Shown here one piece after another: positions 1 through 5,965 of a DNA stretch of 12,150 bases. The notes below the pieces were generated by a model, which was not told where the DNA came from, ran no database searches, and worked only from the letters and a program-made list of their open reading frames with translations. A program made the position numbers and the translations under genes. Numbering within the stretch: position 1 is the stretch's first letter; every line of letters begins with the position of its first letter. Source of the stretch: UBA6115 sp964534515 (lineage in GTDB: Bacteria > Bacillota > Clostridia > Christensenellales > Aristaeellaceae); assembly GCA_964534515.1 (NCBI GenBank), contig CAZHPW010000070.1, positions 1 to 12,150 of the forward strand, given 5' to 3'.

Positions 1-228
1 GATGTCGATCAGGCGCTTGTGAGTCCTGCGTTCGAACTGCTCGCGGCTGTCCTTGTACTTGTGCGGGGCACGCAGGATGGTGACGATTTCCTTCTCCGTG
101 GGGAGCGGAACCGGGCCTGAGACCCTGGCACCTGTGCGCTTGGCGGTTTCGACGATGCTCTCGGCTGATTTGTCAATCAGGTGATGCTCATACGCCTTGA
201 GTTTGATGCGGATTTTCTGGCTGGCCAT
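1..228 (-). CDS. rpsJ: Ribosomal protein S10 (30S subunit), N-terminal part
   Basis: S10 is a small-subunit ribosomal protein of the 30S head, and also the NusE partner in transcription antitermination. The 76 visible codons start MASQKIRIKLKAYEH and contain the diagnostic S10 stretch TGARVSGPVPLPT, followed by THKRLIDI. The family is about 102 residues, so roughly the last quarter lies beyond the left edge. The start is fixed by AAAGGAGG (minus-strand complement of 236-243), seven bases before the ATG at 228-226. In most bacteria rpsJ opens the S10 ribosomal protein operon, so rplC, rplD and others are expected to the left, outside the window. Its own promoter and structured leader lie just upstream. 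Identity is certain from sequence. Confidence 0.97.
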   Translation of the reverse strand, partial: MASQKIRIKLKAYEHHLIDKSAESIVETAKRTGARVSGPVPLPTEKEIVTILRAPHKYKDSREQFERRTHKRLIDI

Positions 229-386
229 TAGATTTCCTCCTTTAAAGTCGTACTCATTGCAGGGTTTCCTGCTGCCGGCTGCTACCGGCCTTGTGAGTCC
301 GTCGCCCGATTATCGGGCATGGTCCGTGATAATGACCCGCCCAAGGCCGGGGCGGCAACCTATCGCTTCATCCCAAAACAGACAGC
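229..386 (-). promoter_or_regulatory. Structured 5' leader of rpsJ, possible S10-operon control element
   Basis: Between the promoter and the rpsJ start lie about 158 transcribed bases with clear secondary structure. A perfect 9-bp stem joins 285-293 (CCGGCCTTG) to 342-350 (CAAGGCCGG) and encloses a second hairpin at 304-318 (GCCCG/CGGGC). Nearer the gene, 274-278 (GCCGG) can instead pair with 285-289 (CCGGC), which would compete with the 9-bp stem. A further hairpin sits at 259-263/268-272 (GCAGG/CCTGC), just before the ribosome binding site. S10-operon leaders elsewhere, for example the L4-responsive leader of Escherichia coli, control transcription and translation autogenously. That this leader does so is inference from position and from the mutually exclusive pairings. 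No strong U-tract follows any of the hairpins. Confidence 0.55.
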
Positions 387-392
387 CTTGTC

Positions 393-421
393 ATTATACG
401 CAGGTTCATATCAGAATGCAA
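393..421 (-). promoter_or_regulatory. Sigma-70/sigma-A promoter of rpsJ
   Basis: Read on the minus strand this is TTGCAT, a 17-base spacer, then a perfect TATAAT (-10 at 398-393, -35 at 421-416). Transcription should start near 386, giving a leader of about 158 nt to rpsJ. The near-consensus match suits a ribosomal protein operon. Confidence 0.85.
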
Positions 422-696
422 GCATTTTTTCACTTAAATTTGACATTTTTTTGTAAAGTCGAAAAACAATTCCTTGCTCTTGCATCATGAATCCGGCCTT
501 TTTGTCCTGACCCTCTATCCCGTCACCCGGGCGTGTCATTTTTCTGGAATATACGCAATTGGTTGGAAACGGCATCCCGGAAAGACCAAAGAAAACTGAT
601 GAAGCAGCCAAAAAATCAGCGGGAATTTGCTGGCTTTTCCTTATTTTTAGTAGAAAGAAAGACATCTTCGTGTAAAAAAGCCTAGCCAAAAGTTTT
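422..696. other. Gene-poor spacer between rpsJ promoter and small ORF
   Basis: No gene is recognisable here on either strand. The bases are more AT-rich than the flanking genes. A leftward open frame of about 90 codons starts near 689, but it has no homology that can be recognised and no convincing ribosome binding site. The only clear structure is the inverted repeat beginning at 666. Confidence 0.5.
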
Positions 697-709
697 TTAC
701 GTGGCGAAG
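666..709. repeat. Imperfect 44-bp inverted repeat, possible terminator
   Basis: Arms CTTCG (666-670) and CGAAG (705-709) flank inner arms GTAAAAAA (672-679) and TTTTTTAC (693-700), leaving a 13-base loop. The inner arms are pure A/T runs, unlike a classic GC-rich terminator stem. It overlaps the stop codon of the candidate small ORF (697-699), so it could end that transcript or protect its 3' end. This role is inferred. Confidence 0.4.
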
Positions 710-879
710 GTCAACAGAAAGCAAGTGTTTTTTATAGGTATTTGGCCTAAAACAATGCTTTTATCCTTGATGTAGCTGAGCATCGGGAGTGCAGTGACAC
801 ACGTTGCAAGGAGAAGACATGATACAAAACAAGAAGTATCCCGGATGATGCGATTTTGTTTGGATGCCTCTTCTTTCAT
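697..879 (-). CDS. Candidate small hypothetical membrane protein (60 aa)
   Basis: This leftward frame encodes MKEEASKQNRIIRDTSC and then one strongly hydrophobic segment (about residues 14-35, SCFVSCLLLATCVTALPML), with a second weak hydrophobic stretch at the C-terminus. I do not recognise the family. The start chosen at 879 has GGAG six bases upstream. An alternative start four codons earlier (891) has GGGGGAG only three bases upstream. A plausible promoter lies at 943-971 and an inverted repeat covers its stop codon, so a complete small transcription unit can be drawn. Base composition is unlike the neighbouring conserved genes. It may equally be a chance frame in an intergenic region. Confidence 0.28.
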   Translation of the reverse strand: MKEEASKQNRIIRDTSCFVSCLLLATCVTALPMLSYIKDKSIVLGQIPIKNTCFLLTFAT

Positions 880-938
880 AACATGCTCCATCTTCTCCCC
901 CGCTTCAAACGCCCCTAGAAAGACTTTCCCAAGGAAGA

Positions 939-1060
939 ACTATATATAGAAGAAGTTCTATTTATCATCAACCAAACAGCAGTGAGTTTTCAAGGCGCCG
1001 CTTCAAGGCAGAGCACCAGGCGGTCATCCATCTATTAACTTGACACTGTATATAGAAGAA
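939..1060. repeat. Pair of 16-bp near-identical direct repeats, 106 bp apart
   Basis: ACTATATATAGAAGAA (939-954) and ACTGTATATAGAAGAA (1045-1060) differ at one base. The first copy also overlaps the palindromic stretch 947-962 (ATAGAA, four bases, TTCTAT). Spacing of about ten helical turns would fit a pair of regulator binding sites. No regulator gene is seen in the window. Confidence 0.4.
943..971 (-). promoter_or_regulatory. Candidate leftward promoter
   Basis: On the minus strand TTGATG (971-966) is followed by a 17-base spacer and TATATA (948-943). It points at the small candidate ORF ending at 697. The -10 region lies inside one copy of the 16-bp direct repeat, so the repeat may be an operator or may merely reflect promoter-like composition. 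Confidence 0.4.
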
Positions 1061-1344
1061 ACTCCTTCCAAGGCATCCCCCATTGTTTCAAAGCGTCAAC
1101 AAGAATCCTTGATTTACAACCGTGAAACACGCGCAAACCTTCTGTCGTTTTCTGGTTCTACAACGCTTTAAATACGCTTTCCCAAATCGGCATTCACCCG
1201 CGCTTCACCCACAAAACCGCCCTTCATAACCCGCCCGCTTGTACAAAACCTGTACCCAAAACCGGCAAATGGCGCAAGCGGTTTTATATCCGCCTTTTTG
1301 TGCATGAATGCGTGTTTTTGGAATGTTTTTTCATCTTTTTGCAT
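972..1344. other. Non-coding region upstream of the transporter operon
   Basis: Apart from the second copy of the 16-bp repeat, no gene, tRNA or known RNA is recognisable on either strand. A weak hairpin (AAAACCG 1258-1264 with CGGTTTT 1279-1285) is present, but no gene precedes it on the rightward strand. Short T-rich runs lie at 1314-1340, immediately before the operon promoter candidate. Confidence 0.5.
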
Positions 1345-1373
1345 TTGACGGCGGAGGGCTTGGCGTCAATAAT
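1345..1373 (+). promoter_or_regulatory. Candidate promoter of the dppBC-ggt-chr operon, with inverted repeat
   Basis: TTGACG (1345-1350), a 17-base spacer and AATAAT (1368-1373) make a reasonable sigma-A promoter, with a leader of about 100 nt before dppB. TTGACG and CGTCAA (1364-1369) also form a perfect 6-bp inverted repeat 13 bases apart, spanning the spacer and touching both promoter boxes. That geometry would suit a repressor operator; regulator binding is inferred. Confidence 0.5.
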
Positions 1374-1438
1374 AAATTTCAATCCGGCGTGACACAAGGG
1401 TTTAGCGCCTTTTGCCGGACAGAAAACGACATTCCCCC

Positions 1439-1460
1439 ATATGCATGGATATGCGCATGG
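1439..1460 (+). repeat. Tandem ATATGC-ATGG motif just before the dppB ribosome binding site
   Basis: ATATGCATGG (1439-1448) is followed directly by ATATGCGCATGG (1449-1460), the same motif with two extra bases. It ends immediately before AAAGGAGG (1461-1468). It could influence local RNA folding at the start of dppB, or be a chance repeat. Confidence 0.3.
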
Positions 1461-1477
1461 AAAGGAGGACAAGAATC

Positions 1478-2419
1478 ATGGGCAAGTACATCCTAAAGCG
1501 CCTGGGGCTGATGCTGCTCCTCCTCTTGGGCATGAGCTTCATTGTCTTTTTAAGCCTCTACATCGCGCCAGGCGACCCGGCACAGATGGTGGCCGGCCCT
1601 TCCGCGACGGAGGAGGACATTGCCGTGGTGCGGGCCAGCCTGGGCCTGGACAAGCCCTTTTTGGTTCAGTACGGCGTGTACCTAAAAAACCTGCTCACCT
1701 TGAACCTGGGCACCTCCTACATCACCCGCCAGCCCATCCTCCAGGAAATCGCGGTCCGGCTGCCCTACACCATCAACCTGGCGGTTGCCGCCATCATCCT
1801 GGCCATTTTAATCGGCATCCCGCTGGGCATTTTGACCGCCATTAAACGGGACACCTTCATTGACAACCTGCTGACCACCTCCTCCCTGGTGGGCATTTCC
1901 ATCCCCAACTTCTGGCTGGGCGTGATGCTGATGCTGGTCTTCTCCGTGCGCTTGGGCTGGCTGCCCTCCGGCGGCATGACCGAGTTCTTCTGGACGCCCA
2001 CCGGCTTTACCCAGGTCATTTTGCCCGCCATCGCGCTGTCCACCGCCTCCACCGCGTCCTTTATGCGCATCGGCCGCTCCGCGATGCTGGAGGTCTTGCA
2101 GTCCGACTACATCAGAACCGCGCGCTCAAAGGGGCTGCACAAGGGCACCATCCTGTTTGTGCACGCGCTGAAGAACGCGATGATTCCTTTGCTCACCCAG
2201 TTTGGCACCAGCTTTGGCGCGCTGCTGGGCGGCGCGATTGTGACCGAGCAGGTCTTTGTCATCAACGGCGTGGGCACCTACTTAGTCAGCGCCATCAATT
2301 CCCGCAACTACCCGGTGGTGCAGTCCACCGTACTGGTCATCGCCGCGCTTTTCATCGTGGTCAACCTGATTGTGGACCTGGTGTACTGCGTGGTGGACCC
2401 GAGGATTACCTACCAATGA
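1478..2419 (+). CDS. dppB: Peptide-type ABC transporter permease, DppB/OppB family
   Basis: This is an inner (cytoplasmic) membrane permease that forms the translocation pore with DppC. The 313 residues match the family length. A transmembrane helix at about 9-30 is followed by the external stretch with APGDPA (30-35) and LGLDKP (55-60), typical of DppB/OppB. About five further helices follow (roughly 100-122, 134-156, 178-195, 242-262, 282-304). The cytoplasmic EAA loop that contacts the ATPases is at about 210-240 (SDYIRTARSKGL), and the C-terminus ends VDPRITYQ, also typical. The start at 1478 is chosen because AGGAGG (1463-1468) lies nine bases upstream; an in-frame ATG at 1412 would add 22 polar residues with no site. 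The stop overlaps the dppC start by four bases (ATGA), implying coupled translation. Substrate is not readable from the permease. Confidence 0.95.
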   Translation: MGKYILKRLGLMLLLLLGMSFIVFLSLYIAPGDPAQMVAGPSATEEDIAVVRASLGLDKPFLVQYGVYLKNLLTLNLGTSYITRQPILQEIAVRLPYTINLAVAAIILAILIGIPLGILTAIKRDTFIDNLLTTSSLVGISIPNFWLGVMLMLVFSVRLGWLPSGGMTEFFWTPTGFTQVILPAIALSTASTASFMRIGRSAMLEVLQSDYIRTARSKGLHKGTILFVHALKNAMIPLLTQFGTSFGALLGGAIVTEQVFVINGVGTYLVSAINSRNYPVVQSTVLVIAALFIVVNLIVDLVYCVVDPRITYQ

Positions 2420-3327
2420 CAACGACAAGTATGAACCCCTACCGCGTGGGCTTTCTGCGGTCTTCGGTGCGCAAGCTCCTGAAGAACAAACTGGCCACCC
2501 TGTGCTTCATCATCCTGGTGGTGGAGGTGGCCGTGCTCATCATGGCGCCCCTTTTGACCCCCTACCTGCCGGAGGACACCGATGTCACCAGCCGCTTAGC
2601 CCCCGGTTTCTGGGCACAGTGGAGCGACAACCCGGTGGACCAGATGAAGTACAAGCCCGCCCACCCCCTGGGCACGGACCACCTGGGCCGGGACATGCTC
2701 TCCCGCATGCTCTACGGCGGGCGCACCTCGCTCTTGGTCGGGCTGACCTCCACCCTCATGGGCCTGCTGTTTGGTGTGATGTTTGGCATGCTGGCCGGCT
2801 ACTACAAAAAACTGGACAACGTCATCATGCGCTTTATGGATCTGCTGTTCACCTTTCCGGGCATTCTGCTCGCGATGCTGATTGTGGCCATGCTGGGCGC
2901 CAGCACCTTCAACGCCACCCTGGCCATCAGCATCTGGTCGGTGCCCTCCTTTGCGCGCATGGTCAGAAGCCGGGTTTTGCAGGTGCGGGAAGAGGATTAC
3001 ATCATGGCCATCCGCTCCCTGGGCGCGACAGACCGGCGCATCCTGCTCTCCCACGTGTTTCAAAACACCCTGCCCATCATCATCGTGGTCGCCACCATGC
3101 GCATGGGCTCCTCCCTCATCTCCATTTCAACGCTAAGTTACCTGGGCATGGGCGTACCGGCGCCGGCGCCTGAATGGGGCGGCCTCATCGCCACCGGCAA
3201 AAACAACATCTGGCAGCGCCCCTCCCTCATTGTACTGCCCGGGCTTTGCGTGATACTGACCGTCATCTGCTTTAACATTTTAGGCGACAAACTGCGCGAT
3301 ATCCTGGACCCCAGCCTCAAGGACTGA
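2416..3327 (+). CDS. dppC: Peptide-type ABC transporter permease, DppC/OppC family
   Basis: This is the second pore subunit, 303 residues, of normal family length. An N-terminal tail with basic residues (RSSVRKLLKNK, 15-25), as in OppC_N domains, precedes the first helix (about 27-48). The periplasm-facing loop carries the family hallmark HPLGTDHLGRDMLSR (83-97). Helices follow from about 104, and the EAA loop is at about 192-220 (EEDYIMAIRSLGA). The end NILGDKLRDILDP is typical of DppC. The ATG overlaps the dppB stop, so it is very probably translated by coupling. Forty-nine bases separate its stop from the binding-protein gene and contain a small GC hairpin (GCGGC/GCCGC, 3340-3352). Confidence 0.95.
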   Translation: MTTTSMNPYRVGFLRSSVRKLLKNKLATLCFIILVVEVAVLIMAPLLTPYLPEDTDVTSRLAPGFWAQWSDNPVDQMKYKPAHPLGTDHLGRDMLSRMLYGGRTSLLVGLTSTLMGLLFGVMFGMLAGYYKKLDNVIMRFMDLLFTFPGILLAMLIVAMLGASTFNATLAISIWSVPSFARMVRSRVLQVREEDYIMAIRSLGATDRRILLSHVFQNTLPIIIVVATMRMGSSLISISTLSYLGMGVPAPAPEWGGLIATGKNNIWQRPSLIVLPGLCVILTVICFNILGDKLRDILDPSLKD

Positions 3328-3376
3328 TTCGCTCCCACAGCGGCCGCGCCGCAAACAGATAAAAAGGAGAACCACC

Positions 3377-4909
3377 ATGAAAAAAACGATGAAACTGCTC
3401 TGCGCCGTCCTGACCCTGACCCTCCTCTTGGGCCTGTTTACCAGCGTCCAGGCCACGGAGGGCAAGCCCTTTGACGTGGTCATCACCTCCAACGTCGCGG
3501 GTCTGGACCCCCTGCGCACCAACGACCGCGCCTCCACCTACATCAACACCCAGATTTATGAGACCCTCTACACCTTTGACCGCGAAGGCCAGATTCAGCC
3601 GCTGTTGGCCGATGGCTTCCCGGAGTTCTCAGAGGACGGCAAGCACGTGACCATCAAGGTGAAACAGGGCATCACCTTCCATGACGGCACGCCCTTTAAC
3701 GCCGAGGCGGTCAAGTACACCTTTGAACTCATCAAGAACCCTGACTTCGGCTCCGCCCGCGCCTCCCTGGCCGCGTCCATGGACAGCCTGGAAGTGGTGG
3801 ATGAGTACACGCTCAAAATCAACCTGAAGTACGAGGATGGCGTGCTGCTGGCCAAACTGGCGCACACCAACTCCGCCATCGTCTCCCCCACCGCCCAGGC
3901 CAAGCAGGACCTGATGATTGCCCCCGTTGGCACCGGCCCTTACATGTTTGTGTCCGCGGTCTCCGGCTCCAGCGTGACCTTGACCCGCTATGACGCCTAC
4001 TGGGGCGGCGCGCCGGCGATTAAGGACGTCACCTTTACCATCATCCTGGAAGAATCAACCGCGCTTGCGCGCATGGAAACCAAAGAAGCGGACTTCATGC
4101 CCGCCATCACCGTTGAGTCCTTGGCCCGCGTGCAGGCCATGCAGGGCGTTACCCAGGCCAGCGCCGACTCCGCCCAGATTTACTATGTCGCCCTGCGCCC
4201 CACCTCCTACAAAAACCCGCTGATGGAGAACCTGGACTTCCGCACCGCCATCATCAAGGCGATTGACAAGGAAAGCTATGTCGCCTACGTCCTGGAAGGC
4301 CACGGCACTGCCGCCAACAGCGTCATCGGCCCTAAGGTGCTAGGCTACACCGAGGCGGCTGAAGCCAGCTGCATCACCTTTGACCTGGAAGGCGCCAAGA
4401 AACTGGTCGCCGACAACAACTGGGCGGATGCGGAAATTAACTTCCTCGTGCCCACCTCCCCCGTGTACACCCCCATGGGCGAGTTCATCCAGGCCAACCT
4501 CAAGGCCGCGGGTTTTAACAACGTCAAGATGGAAATGATTGACTGGTCTGCCTGGCTGACCGAAAGCAAACTGGATGACCGCTTTGACATCACCCTGGCC
4601 GCCTGGAGCAACGTGACCCGCGACGGCACCGAGCTGCTGGAGCCCAACTGGGAATCCAAGGCGTCCACCCGCTCCCGCATCAACAACGCGGAGTTTGACC
4701 AATTGGTGCTGGACAGCAAGACCACGTCCGACACCGAAAAGCGCGTCGCGGCCCTGGAAGCGGCCAACGTGCTCCTGCTCAAGGAAGCCTATGTCGCCCC
4801 GTTGTTCAACGGCGAAAACAACTACGCCTACAACAGCCAGGACTTTGAGGATGTGGGCCTGACCACGGACGGCTCCTTCTACATCAAGGAATTCTCCCCC
4901 GTAAACTAA
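3377..4909 (+). CDS. Family 5 extracellular solute-binding protein (peptide type)
   Basis: This protein would capture the substrate outside the membrane and deliver it to DppBC. The 510 residues fit the SBP_bac_5 family (about 500-540). Family features include LDPLRTND (43-50), IYETLYTFD (60-68), LLADG (76-80), YTFELI (114-119), VGTGPYMF (184-191) and YWGGAP (208-213). The N-terminus MKKTMKLLCAVLTLTLLLG is a classic secretion signal, with a likely cleavage after VQA (24-26). No lipobox cysteine follows; the only early cysteine is Cys9, before the hydrophobic core, in a context (KLLC) unlike a lipobox. Most Gram-positive binding proteins are lipoproteins, so this is unusual. The ribosome binding site AGGAG (3365-3369) is seven bases before the ATG. 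Substrate may be di- or oligopeptides, glutathione-like compounds or something else; the downstream ggt favours gamma-glutamyl compounds, which is only inference. Confidence 0.93.
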   Translation: MKKTMKLLCAVLTLTLLLGLFTSVQATEGKPFDVVITSNVAGLDPLRTNDRASTYINTQIYETLYTFDREGQIQPLLADGFPEFSEDGKHVTIKVKQGITFHDGTPFNAEAVKYTFELIKNPDFGSARASLAASMDSLEVVDEYTLKINLKYEDGVLLAKLAHTNSAIVSPTAQAKQDLMIAPVGTGPYMFVSAVSGSSVTLTRYDAYWGGAPAIKDVTFTIILEESTALARMETKEADFMPAITVESLARVQAMQGVTQASADSAQIYYVALRPTSYKNPLMENLDFRTAIIKAIDKESYVAYVLEGHGTAANSVIGPKVLGYTEAAEASCITFDLEGAKKLVADNNWADAEINFLVPTSPVYTPMGEFIQANLKAAGFNNVKMEMIDWSAWLTESKLDDRFDITLAAWSNVTRDGTELLEPNWESKASTRSRINNAEFDQLVLDSKTTSDTEKRVAALEAANVLLLKEAYVAPLFNGENNYAYNSQDFEDVGLTTDGSFYIKEFSPVN

Positions 4910-4921
4910 GTTAATTTTTCC

Positions 4922-4955
4922 GCCTGCTGCCTGTCTTCTTGGGCAGGCAGCAGGC
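4922..4955 (+). promoter_or_regulatory. Stable intra-operon hairpin after the binding-protein gene
   Basis: GCCTGCTGCCTG (4922-4933) pairs perfectly over 12 bp with 4944-4955, leaving a 10-base loop. It starts 13 bases after the stop codon. The sequence that follows (ATAGATATTTTG) is T-poor for an intrinsic terminator, so partial termination or protection of the upstream message 3' end is more likely. Either would make binding protein more abundant than the ATPases, as is known for other transporter operons. Perfect pairing is seen directly; the function is inferred. Confidence 0.7.
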
Positions 4956-4984
4956 ATAGATATTTTGTGTTTGGAGGACAAGCT

Positions 4985-5965
4985 ATGCAAGCCAACAAAG
5001 TGCTGGAGGTCCGGGACCTGGACACAGCCTTCCGGCTGAATAAACAGGAGTTCAGCGTGCTGCACGGCCTGTCCTTTGACGTGTATGAAAATGAGACGCT
5101 CTGCGTGGTCGGCGAGTCCGGCTGCGGCAAGAGCGTCATGCTGCTCTCCCTGATGAAACTGCTGCCGGAAAACGGCCGCATCAAGAAGGGCAGCGTCAAA
5201 CTGGGCGGGATGGAACTGTCTAACCTGTCTGACAAGGACATGAACCAAGTACGCGGCCGTCAAATCGGCATGATTTTTCAAGAGCCGATGACCTGCTTAA
5301 ACCCGCTGCTGACCATTGGCCGCCAGATGACGGAGGGCTTGATGCTTCATTTGAAGATGAGCCGCGCCCAGGCCAGGATTACAGCCATTGAGTATTTAAA
5401 CCGCGTGGGCGTGTCCAACCCGGACAAGCGTTTGGAGCAATACCCCTTCCAACTGTCCGGCGGCTTAAGGCAGCGCGTCATGATTGCGATGGCCTTGTCC
5501 TTAAACCCCAGGCTGCTCATCGCAGATGAGCCGACCACAGCGCTGGACGTGACCATCCAAAAGCAAGTCCTTCTATTATTGAACCGCTTGAAGCAGAACA
5601 TGAACGCCGGCATCTTATTTATCACCCACGATTTGGGCGTGGTGGCGGAAATCGCCGACCGCGTCATCGTGCTCTACGCCGGCTACAAGATGGAAGAAGG
5701 CAGCGCCAGGCAGCTGTTCGACAAGCCCCGCCACCCCTATACCCTGGGGTTGATGGCCGCGGTGCCCAACATGCAAAAGGACAGCTTTGAGTTAAAGCCC
5801 ATACCGGGCACCCTGCCCAACATCGCCGAACACATCTCCGGCTGCAGCTTCCACCCCCGCTGCAAACAGGCGATGGACATCTGCAGGACAGAGCGGCCGG
5901 AACTGGTTGAAGTTGAAGCGGGCCATCTGGTGGCCTGCCACCTGGTCAATGGAGGTGCCAAATGA
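4985..5965 (+). CDS. dppD: Peptide-type ABC transporter ATP-binding protein, DppD/OppD family
   Basis: This is one of the two cytoplasmic ATPases powering the importer. The 326 residues have the usual length and order: Walker A GESGCGKS (43-50), Q-loop IFQEPM (97-102), signature LSGGLRQR (157-164), Walker B LLIADEP (177-183) with catalytic Glu182, and the switch histidine in ITHDLG (His215). The C-terminal oligopeptide-transporter extension is present, with Cys residues in GCSFHPRC (286-293), Cys300 and CHL at the end. This can be an iron-sulfur-type or structural site in relatives. The signature has Leu where Met or Gln is usual. The start at 4985 is supported by GGAGG (4973-4977) seven bases upstream; an in-frame ATG at 4967 would precede that site. 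Its stop overlaps the dppF start by four bases. Confidence 0.95.
   Translation: MQANKVLEVRDLDTAFRLNKQEFSVLHGLSFDVYENETLCVVGESGCGKSVMLLSLMKLLPENGRIKKGSVKLGGMELSNLSDKDMNQVRGRQIGMIFQEPMTCLNPLLTIGRQMTEGLMLHLKMSRAQARITAIEYLNRVGVSNPDKRLEQYPFQLSGGLRQRVMIAMALSLNPRLLIADEPTTALDVTIQKQVLLLLNRLKQNMNAGILFITHDLGVVAEIADRVIVLYAGYKMEEGSARQLFDKPRHPYTLGLMAAVPNMQKDSFELKPIPGTLPNIAEHISGCSFHPRCKQAMDICRTERPELVEVEAGHLVACHLVNGGAK

Noticed and set aside
411..689. Leftward 92-codon frame upstream of rpsJ
   Set aside because: No convincing ribosome binding site, no recognisable family, and it runs into the mapped -35 region of the rpsJ promoter.
939..1060. The repeat pair as part of a CRISPR array
   Set aside because: Only two copies 106 bp apart, AT-rich, no regular spacers and no cas genes.
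1040..1068. TTGACA followed by TATATA at 1040-1054 as a rightward promoter
   Set aside because: The TATATA lies only a few bases from TTGACA and nothing like a -10 occurs 16-18 bases downstream.
1258..1285. AAAACCG/CGGTTTT hairpin as terminator
   Set aside because: The stem is short, the loop is 14 bases, only four T residues follow and no gene precedes it on that strand.
2370..3173. Rightward overlapping frame within dppC
   Set aside because: It is a +1 shadow of dppC with His/Gly/Pro-rich translation; dppC itself has full family motifs.
4340..5281. Long leftward open frame (about 313 codons) opposite the binding protein and dppD
   Set aside because: It is antisense to two clearly conserved genes, has composition typical of a GC-rich shadow frame (Gly, His, Val, Gln rich) and matches no family.
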